Source of the DNA: Acidobacterium sp.
GTDB taxonomy: Bacteria > Acidobacteriota > Terriglobia > Terriglobales > Acidobacteriaceae
Direction: 5' to 3'
NCBI GenBank assembly: GCA_003131625.1
Contig: PKVY01000087.1
Location: forward strand, 9,637-62,818
Length of the DNA: 53,182 nt
The notes under the pieces were generated by a model, which saw nothing but the letters and a program-made list of their open reading frames with translations, searched no databases and had not been told where the DNA came from. Made by a program: the position numbers and the translations under genes. Positions 43,958 to 50,943 of this stretch are shown one piece after another (position 1 is the stretch's first letter; every line of letters begins with the position of its first letter).

Positions 43958-45038
43958 CCCTCAACAGCCGATCCCGCACCGCCGCCCCTATCCCCACCGG
44001 CTCCGGCAACGGACACACAATCGCCGTCACCCCCGCCGCATCCAGCCACCGCAGTCCCGCGTACAGCTTCTGCGCCAGTTCCTCCGGCTTCTCCCACGAT
44101 CCCCAGGGGTAGACATGCACCGTGTCGTAGCCCATCGTGAACCCGCGCGGGTCAAACGGTTTCTTCCGCATTGCCATCAGCGCTGCCTTAAAACCCTCCG
44201 GCGCCATCACGCCCACCATTTCGCCAGCCTCCTCCAGGCGATTCACCTCATCGATCAACGCAACGTGCAGGCCCGGCGGGAATCCTTCCACCAGCACCAG
44301 CCGCGCTCGCGGCGCATAATGCCGCACACCCATCCCCGGCGCCGGAGCCGCCGCCTCACTCTCCTCGAGTTCCGTCCGAAACTTCACATCGCCCCGGCAC
44401 ACCGAGCGAAGCTGCTCCAGCGTGATCATCCCCGGCCGATAAATCACGCACTCCCCCTCCCGCACATCCACCACCGTCGACTCCACCCCGTGCGTTGTCT
44501 CTCCGCCATCCAGAATCGCGTCGATCCGGCCGTCCAGATCCTCGGCTACGTGGGCTGCGGTCGTTGGGCTGATCCGCCCAAACCGGTTCGCGCTCGGCGC
44601 CGCCACCGGAACCCCCGCGGCCACCAGCAGCGCATGCGCTACAGGATGCGCCGGCATCCGCGCTCCCACCTTCTCCAGCCCCGCCGTCACCGACTCCGGC
44701 ACTCCGGGATGCTTCGGCAGCAGCAGCGTCAGCGGTCCCGGCCAGAACGCATCCATCAGCCGCCGCGCATCCTCACTCACTTCCGCCGCCACCTGCTCCA
44801 GCATCGCTGCCTCGCCGATATGCACAATCAGCGGATCCCAGCGCGGCCGCTCCTTCGCCCCAAAAATCCTCCCCACCGCCGCCGCATCCAGCGCATTCGC
44901 CCCCAGCCCGTAGACCGTCTCTGTCGGAAACGCCACCATCCCGCCCGCCCGCAGAATCTCCGCCGCGCGCGCAATCGCGGCTCGCGAAGCCCTGCTCTCC
45001 GGATTGCCGGCTTCCACCGTGAGCCTCAGCGTCTGCAC
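43929..45038 (-). CDS. tsaC: Sua5-type L-threonylcarbamoyladenylate synthase
   Basis: 369 aa, cytoplasmic. Makes threonylcarbamoyl-AMP from threonine, bicarbonate and ATP, the first step of t6A37 tRNA modification. The YrdC domain (about 15-205) contains GGMVAFPTETVYGLGANALD, KERPRWDPLIVHIGE, DAFWPGPLTLLLPKH, PSANRFGRISPTTAAHV and HGVESTVVD. The additional Sua5 domain (about 245-360) marks the long form; MGVRHYAPRARLVLVEG joins the domains. The C-end EEFGV and stop codon come from the heptad array. Divergent from the CYTH gene. Confidence 0.93.
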   Translation of the reverse strand: MQTLRLTVEAGNPESRASRAAIARAAEILRAGGMVAFPTETVYGLGANALDAAAVGRIFGAKERPRWDPLIVHIGEAAMLEQVAAEVSEDARRLMDAFWPGPLTLLLPKHPGVPESVTAGLEKVGARMPAHPVAHALLVAAGVPVAAPSANRFGRISPTTAAHVAEDLDGRIDAILDGGETTHGVESTVVDVREGECVIYRPGMITLEQLRSVCRGDVKFRTELEESEAAAPAPGMGVRHYAPRARLVLVEGFPPGLHVALIDEVNRLEEAGEMVGVMAPEGFKAALMAMRKKPFDPRGFTMGYDTVHVYPWGSWEKPEELAQKLYAGLRWLDAAGVTAIVCPLPEPVGIGAAVRDRLLRAGSREEFGV

Positions 45039-45090
45039 TCTCTCCCTCTCCCGATGCCTATCCTAACCGTCGCCGGACCTTGGCCCGTCT

Positions 45091-45209
45091 TTCGCTAACC
45101 CGTCTTCGGTTAGCCGCCTTTTGCTAACCCCTTCATCCCTGACCAGCCACCTGCCACCCGCGACCGGCCCTCACCTGCGCCCTGTACCCTGCACCCTGTA
45201 CCCTGCTTT
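45091..45209 (+). repeat. Heptad array F (7-bp period)
   Basis: A 14-bp period in TTCGCTAACCCGTC / TTCGGTTAGCCGCC (45091-45118), then units in 7-bp register from 45140 (TGACCAG, CCACCTG, CCACCCG, CGACCGG, CCCTCAC, CTGCGCC, CTGTACC, CTGCACC, CTGTACC, CTGCTTT) ending one base before the CYTH ATG. It covers most of the 172-bp divergent gap. Confidence 0.8.
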
Positions 45210-45210
45210 T

Positions 45211-45789
45211 ATGCCCCTGGAAATCGAAGTCAAATTCCCGGTCCCCGATCCCGAGGCACTCGTGCGCCGCCTCCGCGCCGCCGGCTTCCACGAGGCAACC
45301 CCCCGCACCTTCGAGCGCAATATCCTCTACGACACGCCCGACCGCCGCCTCCGCGCGCAGACGGCCATCCTCCGTATCCGCAAATACGGCGACCGCTGGG
45401 TCGTCACCCACAAGTGCCTCCCGCAAAACAATGACCCCGCCGCCCGCCACAAGCTGCGCGAAGAAACCGAAACCGAGGTGCGGGACGGCGAAGCCCTCGG
45501 CCACATCTTCACCCAGCTCGGCTTTGAGCCCGCCTTCATCTACGAGAAGTGGCGCACCGAGTTCGCTGACGCGACCGGCCACTGCGTCCTCGACGAAACC
45601 CCCATCGGCGTCTACGCCGAGCTCGAAGGCCCCGCGGACTGGATCGACCAGACCGGCCGCAAACTCGGCGTCAACCCCGGCCAGTTCCTCACCCTGAGCT
45701 ACGGCCGCCTCTTCGATCAGTGGCGTCAGTCGACCGGCAGCTCCGCCCAAAACCTCACCTTCGACGAAATCCCGTCACTCTCCCTCTAA
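45211..45789 (+). CDS. CYTH-domain protein (class IV adenylate cyclase-like)
   Basis: 192 aa from ATG 45211 where the CYTH motif begins (MPLEIEVKFPV, the ExExK signature). Other family blocks: FERNILYDTPDRRLRAQTAI, ILRIRKYGDRWVVTHK, RHKLREETETEV, EKWRTEF and DETPIGVYAELEG with charged beta-strand ends. CYTH enzymes form a tunnel that binds triphosphates with divalent metals; members include class IV adenylate cyclases and thiamine- or inorganic-triphosphatases, so the exact reaction is not decided here. The preceding array leaves no room for a ribosome site. Confidence 0.88.
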   Translation: MPLEIEVKFPVPDPEALVRRLRAAGFHEATPRTFERNILYDTPDRRLRAQTAILRIRKYGDRWVVTHKCLPQNNDPAARHKLREETETEVRDGEALGHIFTQLGFEPAFIYEKWRTEFADATGHCVLDETPIGVYAELEGPADWIDQTGRKLGVNPGQFLTLSYGRLFDQWRQSTGSSAQNLTFDEIPSLSL

Positions 45790-46084
45790 TTCTTCCCCTC
45801 GCCGCGCCGATATCCACCTTGAACGTCGCAGTGCGGGCGTAATCCGCTCGACCCGTCCGCCTGCCCGTATTTTTCCAGCGGAGGCATCCGTTGCTCTCGT
45901 CTCTCTACTCTCCCCGCCGCCGGCGTCAGGCTGCGCTATGGCGCGCCTTCCGACAACCCCTCCTGTGCATTCAACCCACCGGTCCCCGCCCGATGAACCA
46001 GGAACCGCTGCTACTGGAAACCTTCCCTGAGCCCGCCACCGCGCAATCAAAATCCACCCTCCCCCTGCGACTGTGGAGACATCG

Positions 46085-47353
46085 ATGAACTTCTTCGCCC
46101 GCATTCCCTTCGGCTATAAATTGCGCCTGATCATGGGACTCCTGATGGCCTCGACCGCCCTCGCCGCCCTCACCGAGGTGTTTCGCCTCAACCGCGCCGA
46201 AACCATCTCCCTCTGGGCTGTGGCGATGGTCGGAGGCACCGTTGCCCTGATCGGGCTCGAACTGACCTCCCGCTGTCTCATCGCCAGCCTCCGCGAGCTC
46301 GGTGAGCGCGCCCGCTCTATCACCGAAGGCAATCTCACCGGCCAGACCGTCATCTGCGGCGCTCACGATGAGGTCGGCGATCTCGGCCACTCCATGGACC
46401 GCATGCAGGAGAGCCTGCAGGGCGTGATTGCCGCCATCATGGAGGCTTCCGCCACGCTCCACAACAACTGCGAAGATCTGGCCCGCGCTGGCGCCCAGGC
46501 CTGGAACCGCACCAGCCAGCAAAGCGCCCAGACCCACCAGGCCGCCAGCGCCATGCAGGAAATGTCTATTTCCATTGCCGAAGTCTCCGGCCATGCCCAA
46601 ACTGCCTCCGACCAGGCCCGCGAGGCCGCCACCGTCGCCCGCGAAGGCGGTGCCATCGTCGAGGAAATGCTCTCCGGCATGAACACCATCTCCGACTCGG
46701 TTTCCCAAACCGCTGCAACCGTCGAGCGCCTCGGCAAAGAATCCGAGCAGATCATCCGCATCGTCAACGTCATCGAAGAAATCGCGCAGAAAACCAACCT
46801 GCTCGCCCTCAACGCCGCCATCGAAGCTGCCCGCGCCGGCGAACAGGGCCGCGGCTTTGCGGTTGTCGCCGGGGAAGTCCGCCGCCTCGCCGAATCCACC
46901 CGCAACGCCACCAGTGAAATCGCGCAGATGATCGAGAGCATCACCGCCAACACCCAGGCAGCCGTCCAGGCCATGGGAGCCGGCACAGAACGCGTGAACC
47001 ATGGAATGGAGATCACCGCCCGCGCCGGCGCTTCTCTCAAGCGCATCATGGCCGCCACCGACCAGGTCGAGTCCATGATCGCCCAGATCGCCACCGCCTC
47101 CACCGAGCAATCCGTCGCCGCTCAGGAATTCAGCCAGAACCTCGAAGTCATCAACCAGCTCGGCGAAGAAGGCAACGCCGCCAGCCCTGTCACCAAAGGC
47201 CTCGTCCAGTCCGTGGGAGCCGGCGCCGACCGCCTCCAGGAATCCGTTGGCCACTTCCGCCTCGGCGATGCCCGCTCCATCTCAGGCCCCACGCCGCGCC
47301 GTGACCCGCCGCCCGCAGTCGCTCCCCACCCCGCCCCCACCTTCGGCGACTAG
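46085..47353 (+). CDS. Methyl-accepting chemotaxis protein without a sensor domain
   Basis: 422 aa from ATG 46085 (GGAG upstream). Two close membrane helices (about 13-31 and 43-60) leave almost no periplasmic loop, so there is no typical ligand-binding domain. HAMP-like region about 60-110. The signalling tip shows the near-invariant [20 protein letters not shown] followed by [20 protein letters not shown]. Proline-rich C-tail. Such receptors control CheA kinase and probably form part of a chemosensory cluster elsewhere; no che genes are in the window. The 295-bp gap before it holds nothing that I can name. Confidence 0.92.
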   Translation: MNFFARIPFGYKLRLIMGLLMASTALAALTEVFRLNRAETISLWAVAMVGGTVALIGLELTSRCLIASLRELGERARSITEGNLTGQTVICGAHDEVGDLGHSMDRMQESLQGVIAAIMEASATLHNNCEDLARAGAQAWNRTSQQSAQTHQAASAMQEMSISIAEVSGHAQTASDQAREAATVAREGGAIVEEMLSGMNTISDSVSQTAATVERLGKESEQIIRIVNVIEEIAQKTNLLALNAAIEAARAGEQGRGFAVVAGEVRRLAESTRNATSEIAQMIESITANTQAAVQAMGAGTERVNHGMEITARAGASLKRIMAATDQVESMIAQIATASTEQSVAAQEFSQNLEVINQLGEEGNAASPVTKGLVQSVGAGADRLQESVGHFRLGDARSISGPTPRRDPPPAVAPHPAPTFGD

Positions 47354-47385
47354 CAGCAGTCGGTGATGCGCGACCTGTTCGCACG

Positions 47386-47413
47386 GTTCACGGATCACTG
47401 TTCACTGTTCTCC
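47386..47413 (+). repeat. Heptad array G (7-bp period)
   Basis: GTTCACG, GATCACT, GTTCACT, GTTCTCC in register between the convergent MCP and MscS genes; the MscS stop (47402-47404) lies inside it. Confidence 0.75.
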
Positions 47414-48406
47414 GGTAAACGGATTCACCTCCGTCGACTTCGCCGCCGTCGGATCCGCCTTCGCCCCCTCATGCTCCGCCCCCGCTCCTGCGAGCCGGTT
47501 TTCCTGTGCTCTGTGCTCTGTGCTCTGTGCCCTCGTGTAAATCCGATTCGGATCCCCCGGCAGAATCCCTTTCTCCTCCAGCGCCAGCGCGATCCGCCGC
47601 TGCGTCTCTCGCTGTGCCGCCCACTGCTGGTTCGCCTTCGTCTTCAGCTGCACCGGATAGATCACCTGCGATCCCCTGATCGAATCCACGCCCAGCAGCA
47701 CCGGATCGGCCAGATAGACATCCTTGTACGCAGGATCGTTCCTCACGCTCATGGCCACATCCTTCAGCAGCGCCATCACCTCGTCCGGATTCGCGGAAAA
47801 GTCCACCGACACATTGATCGTCGCCACGGAGAAGTCCCGCGTCAGGTTCGCTACCGTCGTGATCTGCGAATTGGGCACGATGTAGAGCGTCCCATCCGCG
47901 TCCCGCACCTGCGTCCTGCGCAGCGTCATCGTCTCCACCGTGCCGCTCACCCCCGCTACCCGCACTACATCGCCCACGTTGAACTGGTCGTCGATCAGGA
48001 TCAGGAATCCGTTGAAGCAGTCCCTTACGATGTTCTGCGCCGCCAGCCCAATCGCCACCCCCGCCACGCCTGCGCTTGTCAGCAGCGGCCCCAGATTGAA
48101 GCCCAACACCGGCAGCACCTGCAGCACCGCCAGAAACACGATCACCCCGACGCCCGTCGCGCGAATCACCGACAGCAGGGTCCGTACCTGCGCCGTATGC
48201 CCCACCGAACTCGGCTGCCGCTCCGTGATTCTCAGGATGTGATCCGTCACCAGCCGCAGCACCCACATCAGCACCCAGCCGAGCAGCGCGACCAAAATCA
48301 GCTTGGGCAGCTTCTCATGCAGGAACTCCTGCAGATCCATGACATACTTGTCCCCCAGCCCCTCAAAAAACTCCCGCCGCCCCAGCATCAGCATCTCAAT
48401 CCACAT
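47402..48406 (-). CDS. MscS-family mechanosensitive channel
   Basis: 334 aa, ATG preceded by GAGGGA. An inner-membrane channel that opens on membrane tension. Helices: LPKLILVALLGWVLMWVL, ATGVGVIVFLAVLQVLPVLG and the pore helix GVAGVAIGLAAQNIVRDCFN. The MscS beta-domain follows (FNVGDVVRVAGVSGTVETMT, GTLYIVPNSQITTVANLTRD), then the alpha/beta C-domain ending near LPGDPNRIYT. About 45 extra residues (TRAQSTEHRAQ onward) are low-complexity; they include a heptad array translated in frame. The stop codon is in another heptad array. Convergent with the chemoreceptor gene. Confidence 0.93.
   Translation of the reverse strand: MWIEMLMLGRREFFEGLGDKYVMDLQEFLHEKLPKLILVALLGWVLMWVLRLVTDHILRITERQPSSVGHTAQVRTLLSVIRATGVGVIVFLAVLQVLPVLGFNLGPLLTSAGVAGVAIGLAAQNIVRDCFNGFLILIDDQFNVGDVVRVAGVSGTVETMTLRRTQVRDADGTLYIVPNSQITTVANLTRDFSVATINVSVDFSANPDEVMALLKDVAMSVRNDPAYKDVYLADPVLLGVDSIRGSQVIYPVQLKTKANQQWAAQRETQRRIALALEEKGILPGDPNRIYTRAQSTEHRAQENRLAGAGAEHEGAKADPTAAKSTEVNPFTGEQ
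47505..47532 (+). repeat. Heptad array H inside the MscS coding tail
   Basis: TGTGCTC, TGTGCTC, TGTGCTC, TGTGCCC in exact register (four units, 28 bp), translated on the minus strand as part of ...TRAQSTEHRAQ. A low-complexity tail follows. Confidence 0.85.
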
Positions 48407-48463
48407 GGTTTTCCCTCAGCATAACGTCACAGTGTGTTTACCTTTCTCCGCGCCCAACGGGCT

Positions 48464-48469
48464 TATAAT
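48464..48469 (+). promoter_or_regulatory. -10 box for the small secreted gene
   Basis: TATAAT about 61 bp before the ATG at 48530; AGGAGG at 48517-48522 is a strong ribosome site. Confidence 0.55.
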
Positions 48470-48529
48470 TCTGCCACCACCGAAAGCCCCGGTGCGTTCC
48501 TTCCCAACCTGTTTGTAGGAGGCGCTTTC

Positions 48530-48928
48530 ATGATCAACGTTGCCCAGTTGACGCGGAACAGCCGTCTGGTTCTCATCGCCCTGCTCGCCGCGTTCGCGCT
48601 CCCCGCCGCGCACGCCCAGCAGCAAACCGTGCCAGCGGTACCCACAACGCCCCAGCATAACGGTGTCGACGCCTCTGGTTTTGGCGATCCCAGCCCCCGC
48701 GACCCCGATCAGGCGCGCATGATGAAGGACATGAGCCGCGAGCGCAATGCCATTCGCCAGAAACAGATTGTCGATGATACCGCTCAGCTCCTCGACCTGG
48801 CCAAACAGCTCAAGGACGCCGTCGACAAGAGCAGCAAAGATCAGCTTTCGCTTTCCGTCGTCAACACCGCCACCGAAATCGAGAAGCTCGCCAAAGTCGT
48901 CAAAGAAAAAATGCGCGACGGCCAATAA
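48530..48928 (+). CDS. Small secreted helical protein of unknown function
   Basis: 132 aa from ATG 48530 with a strong AGGAGG upstream; a longer frame adds 32 residues without support. Signal peptide (LVLIALLAAFALPAAHAQQQ). After a proline-rich linker, a C-terminal helix-rich stretch (RERNAIRQKQIVDDTAQLLD and LAKQLKDAVDKSSKDQLSLS) looks like a coiled coil or a helical hairpin. Own promoter. No family recognised; similar small exported helical proteins are common in Acidobacteria. Function unknown. Confidence 0.75.
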   Translation: MINVAQLTRNSRLVLIALLAAFALPAAHAQQQTVPAVPTTPQHNGVDASGFGDPSPRDPDQARMMKDMSRERNAIRQKQIVDDTAQLLDLAKQLKDAVDKSSKDQLSLSVVNTATEIEKLAKVVKEKMRDGQ

Positions 48929-49048
48929 CAGCGCTTAGCGTTCAGGAACTCCCGTCACCGGCTGCTTCGCTCGCCCTTCGCTGGAAGTTGGCTAGCTTCC
49001 CGCGTTCAGAGTTTTTCTCGCATCGCCCACAGCATTTTGCCGGCCCGA

Positions 49049-49351
49049 TCAGCCAGTAACGTCGCCAATTTTCGCCGGATCTCCGAAGCCGAGTTCGTGC
49101 GCAATCACAAGTTGCGTCTGAATCTCCATGGCCGAGCCACGCGCCATTCCCAGAAAGCTTCGATATTCGCCCCTCGAGGATCGGCCATAGCCCTCGGCAA
49201 TGTTGCTGGCGACTGAGACTCCCGCTCGGCGCAGCTGACTAGTCAGCCCGTAAACCTCCTCTCTCGGAAAGTCTCTTGTCAGTCTGTAAAGCGCAACGGA
49301 CATCTCGATCGCACACTGCCAGACATCAAGTTCACGATACGACTTCGCCAT
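49049..49351 (-). pseudogene. S23-type four-helix bundle protein, C-terminal frameshift
   Basis: As written, 100 aa: AKSYRELDVWQCAIEMSVAL, YRLTRDFPREEVYGLTSQLR, RAGVSVASNIAEGYGRSSRG, then a shortened tail ending GDVTG. These are the marks of the S23/four-helix bundle family linked to 23S rRNA intervening sequences and to many mobile or unknown contexts. In the other frame after the stop lies ADRAGKMLWAMREKL-stop, ending at 49006, the usual end of the family. Removing one base in the AA at 49058-49059 would read ...GDVLADRAGKMLWAM and restore a normal length of about 115 aa. So the last helix is probably lost by a 1-base insertion. Confidence 0.78.
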
Positions 49352-49362
49352 GGCGACCCCCT

Positions 49363-49390
49363 GAACCCCGAACGCCGAACGCTGTCCTCA
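49363..49390 (+). repeat. Heptad array I (7-bp period)
   Basis: GAACCCC, GAACGCC, GAACGCT, GTCCTCA in register just upstream of the S23 start. Confidence 0.75.
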
Positions 49391-49404
49391 GATCGAAGGG
49401 CGTC

Positions 49405-49454
49405 CTGCCGAACATCGATCTCAGGATATGACGTCGCCCGTCATGGCAACTCCG
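49405..49454. pseudogene. Degraded copy of the S23 gene's 5' end
   Basis: 49405-49438 matches 49316-49349 at about 26 of 34 bases, covering the first codons of the S23 gene and its ATG context, then continues into array J as the original does into array I. The copy has a stop early in the frame and no remaining gene body. Confidence 0.6.
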
Positions 49455-49489
49455 GAACGCCGAACGCCGAGCGCCGAACGCTGTCTTCA
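49455..49489 (+). repeat. Heptad array J (7-bp period)
   Basis: GAACGCC, GAACGCC, GAGCGCC, GAACGCT, GTCTTCA in register; the last three bases supply the stop of the phosphatase gene. Confidence 0.8.
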
Positions 49490-50689
49490 GACGCGCCGGA
49501 TCAACAGCAGCGTCTGATCGTCCCCCTGCTTCCCAAACGCCCGCGCGCTCCCCAGAATCGCCCCCGCCAGTTCCGGCAGCGCCGCGTGCGCGTCCGCGGC
49601 AATCGTCCTCTCTACGCGCTCGATTCCAAATTCCTGCCCCTGCCGGTCGCAGACTTCCAGCACCCCATCCGTCGCCACTACCAGCAGGTCCCCCGGCCCC
49701 AGCGCGATCGCCGCCCCCGTAAATCCTTCCACCGGCAGCAGGCCCAGCGGAAACTGCTCCTCCTCCATGCGCCGCCAATCCTGCCGCTGCGGACTCCAGT
49801 GCAGGATCGGAGGGCTCGCCGCCATCGCATACCATGCTCCGCCATCCGCGTTCAGCCGGAACGCCGTCAGCGTCGCATACATCTGCGGCTCCTTCACATC
49901 CGGCAGCACCTGGTTCAGCTTCTCCAGCAGAAGCGGCAGCGTCCCGCTCGGATGCCCCGTCGCCGCATCCAGCAGCGCCGTCCGCGCCGCAATCTTCAGC
50001 ATCCCCATCAAAATTCCTGCCGGCAGCCCATGCCCCGCAATATCCGCCACGTACGCCACCATGTCGCCATTCGGCAGCAGCAGCGCGTCCACCAGGTCGC
50101 CGCCCACCTTGTCGCTGGGCTCCGAAATTCCATAGACCTCGAAGCGCTCCGTGCGCAGCGAGACCGGCGGCACCAGCGTCTTCTGGATCCCGTGCGCCAG
50201 CTCCAGCTCACTGCGTATCCGGTACGATTCCTTCCCTTCCGCCCGAATGAAGCCAATGAAAAAGAAGTACGAGGCCATGACCACCAGCACGATGCCCACT
50301 GCTGCAGACTGCACTCCCGCCTTCGTCGCCACCTCATGCAGGCCGAACGTGCGCATCATCCAGCGCGCCAGCCACGTCATCAGCGTCCCGTTGAAGAATT
50401 GCAGAACAATCAGGCCCACGATCAGGCCCGCGATGAATTTACGCGGCGATTTGTAAATCACCAGGATCCAAAGCGCGCAATTCGCCCCGCTGAGGATCGC
50501 CAGAACTATGACCACCGCGTAAGGAGTCGTTCCCAGACTCATCAGGTCATAGAAAAACCCAAAGACAGAAAACAGCAGCGACGCCGCCACCAGCAGCAGC
50601 CACAGCCGTTTCCACGGTATCGCGCGCATTCGATCCCAGCGTGAAAAACGCCAGGCTCTTGATATCAGAACTTGTTCACCCTTCCCCAT
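49487..50689 (-). CDS. Membrane-bound SpoIIE/RsbU-type serine phosphatase
   Basis: 400 aa. N-terminal helices (about 28-50, 58-80, 85-105, 125-150; WLLLVAASLLFSVFGFFYDL, FIAGLIVGLIVLQFF, AVGIVLVVMASYFFFIGFI). The cytoplasmic PP2C-type domain (about 165-400) has the RsbU start ELELAHGIQKTLVPPVS, VGGDLVDALLLPNGDMVAYV, ADIAGHGLPAGILMGMLK, LLVVATDGVLEV and GDDQTLLLIRR, with metal-binding Asp in GGD, ADIAGHG, ATDG and GDD. Likely dephosphorylates an anti-sigma-factor antagonist in a partner-switching pathway. The start could be at 50629. Stop codon comes from array J. Confidence 0.9.
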   Translation of the reverse strand: MGKGEQVLISRAWRFSRWDRMRAIPWKRLWLLLVAASLLFSVFGFFYDLMSLGTTPYAVVIVLAILSGANCALWILVIYKSPRKFIAGLIVGLIVLQFFNGTLMTWLARWMMRTFGLHEVATKAGVQSAAVGIVLVVMASYFFFIGFIRAEGKESYRIRSELELAHGIQKTLVPPVSLRTERFEVYGISEPSDKVGGDLVDALLLPNGDMVAYVADIAGHGLPAGILMGMLKIAARTALLDAATGHPSGTLPLLLEKLNQVLPDVKEPQMYATLTAFRLNADGGAWYAMAASPPILHWSPQRQDWRRMEEEQFPLGLLPVEGFTGAAIALGPGDLLVVATDGVLEVCDRQGQEFGIERVERTIAADAHAALPELAGAILGSARAFGKQGDDQTLLLIRRV

Positions 50690-50721
50690 AGGCTGCCAAC
50701 ATATCAGCGATTCGCCCCCAC

Positions 50722-50770
50722 CACCAGCGACCCACCACCGGCTACCGGCTACAGGCTACCGGCTCCCATC
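50722..50770 (+). repeat. Heptad array K (7-bp period)
   Basis: CACCAGC, GACCCAC, CACCGGC, TACCGGC, TACAGGC, TACCGGC, TCCCATC in exact register in the divergent gap between the phosphatase and E1 genes. Confidence 0.8.
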
Positions 50771-50835
50771 CCCTCCCACCCGCGTACCCCCAAACAGTTA
50801 CCTTCCGACCATCCCAAATTCACGTTTCCCCGCGA

Positions 50836-50841
50836 TACAAT
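50836..50841 (+). promoter_or_regulatory. -10 box for the E1 gene
   Basis: TACAAT, about 100 bp before the ATG; -35 not obvious. Confidence 0.4.
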
Positions 50842-50943
50842 CTTTCGTCGGCCCGGTCCGGCGCGCCATTCCCCAGGCTTTCGTTCCCCGTGCGCCCTAA
50901 ACTGGAAAGACACATCTAAATAAAGGGTTAGAGAAAAGTCCCC

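Noticed and set aside
34323-50770. CRISPR array as an explanation of the repeats
   Set aside because: Units are 7 bp, contiguous and degenerate, with no spacers and no cas genes.
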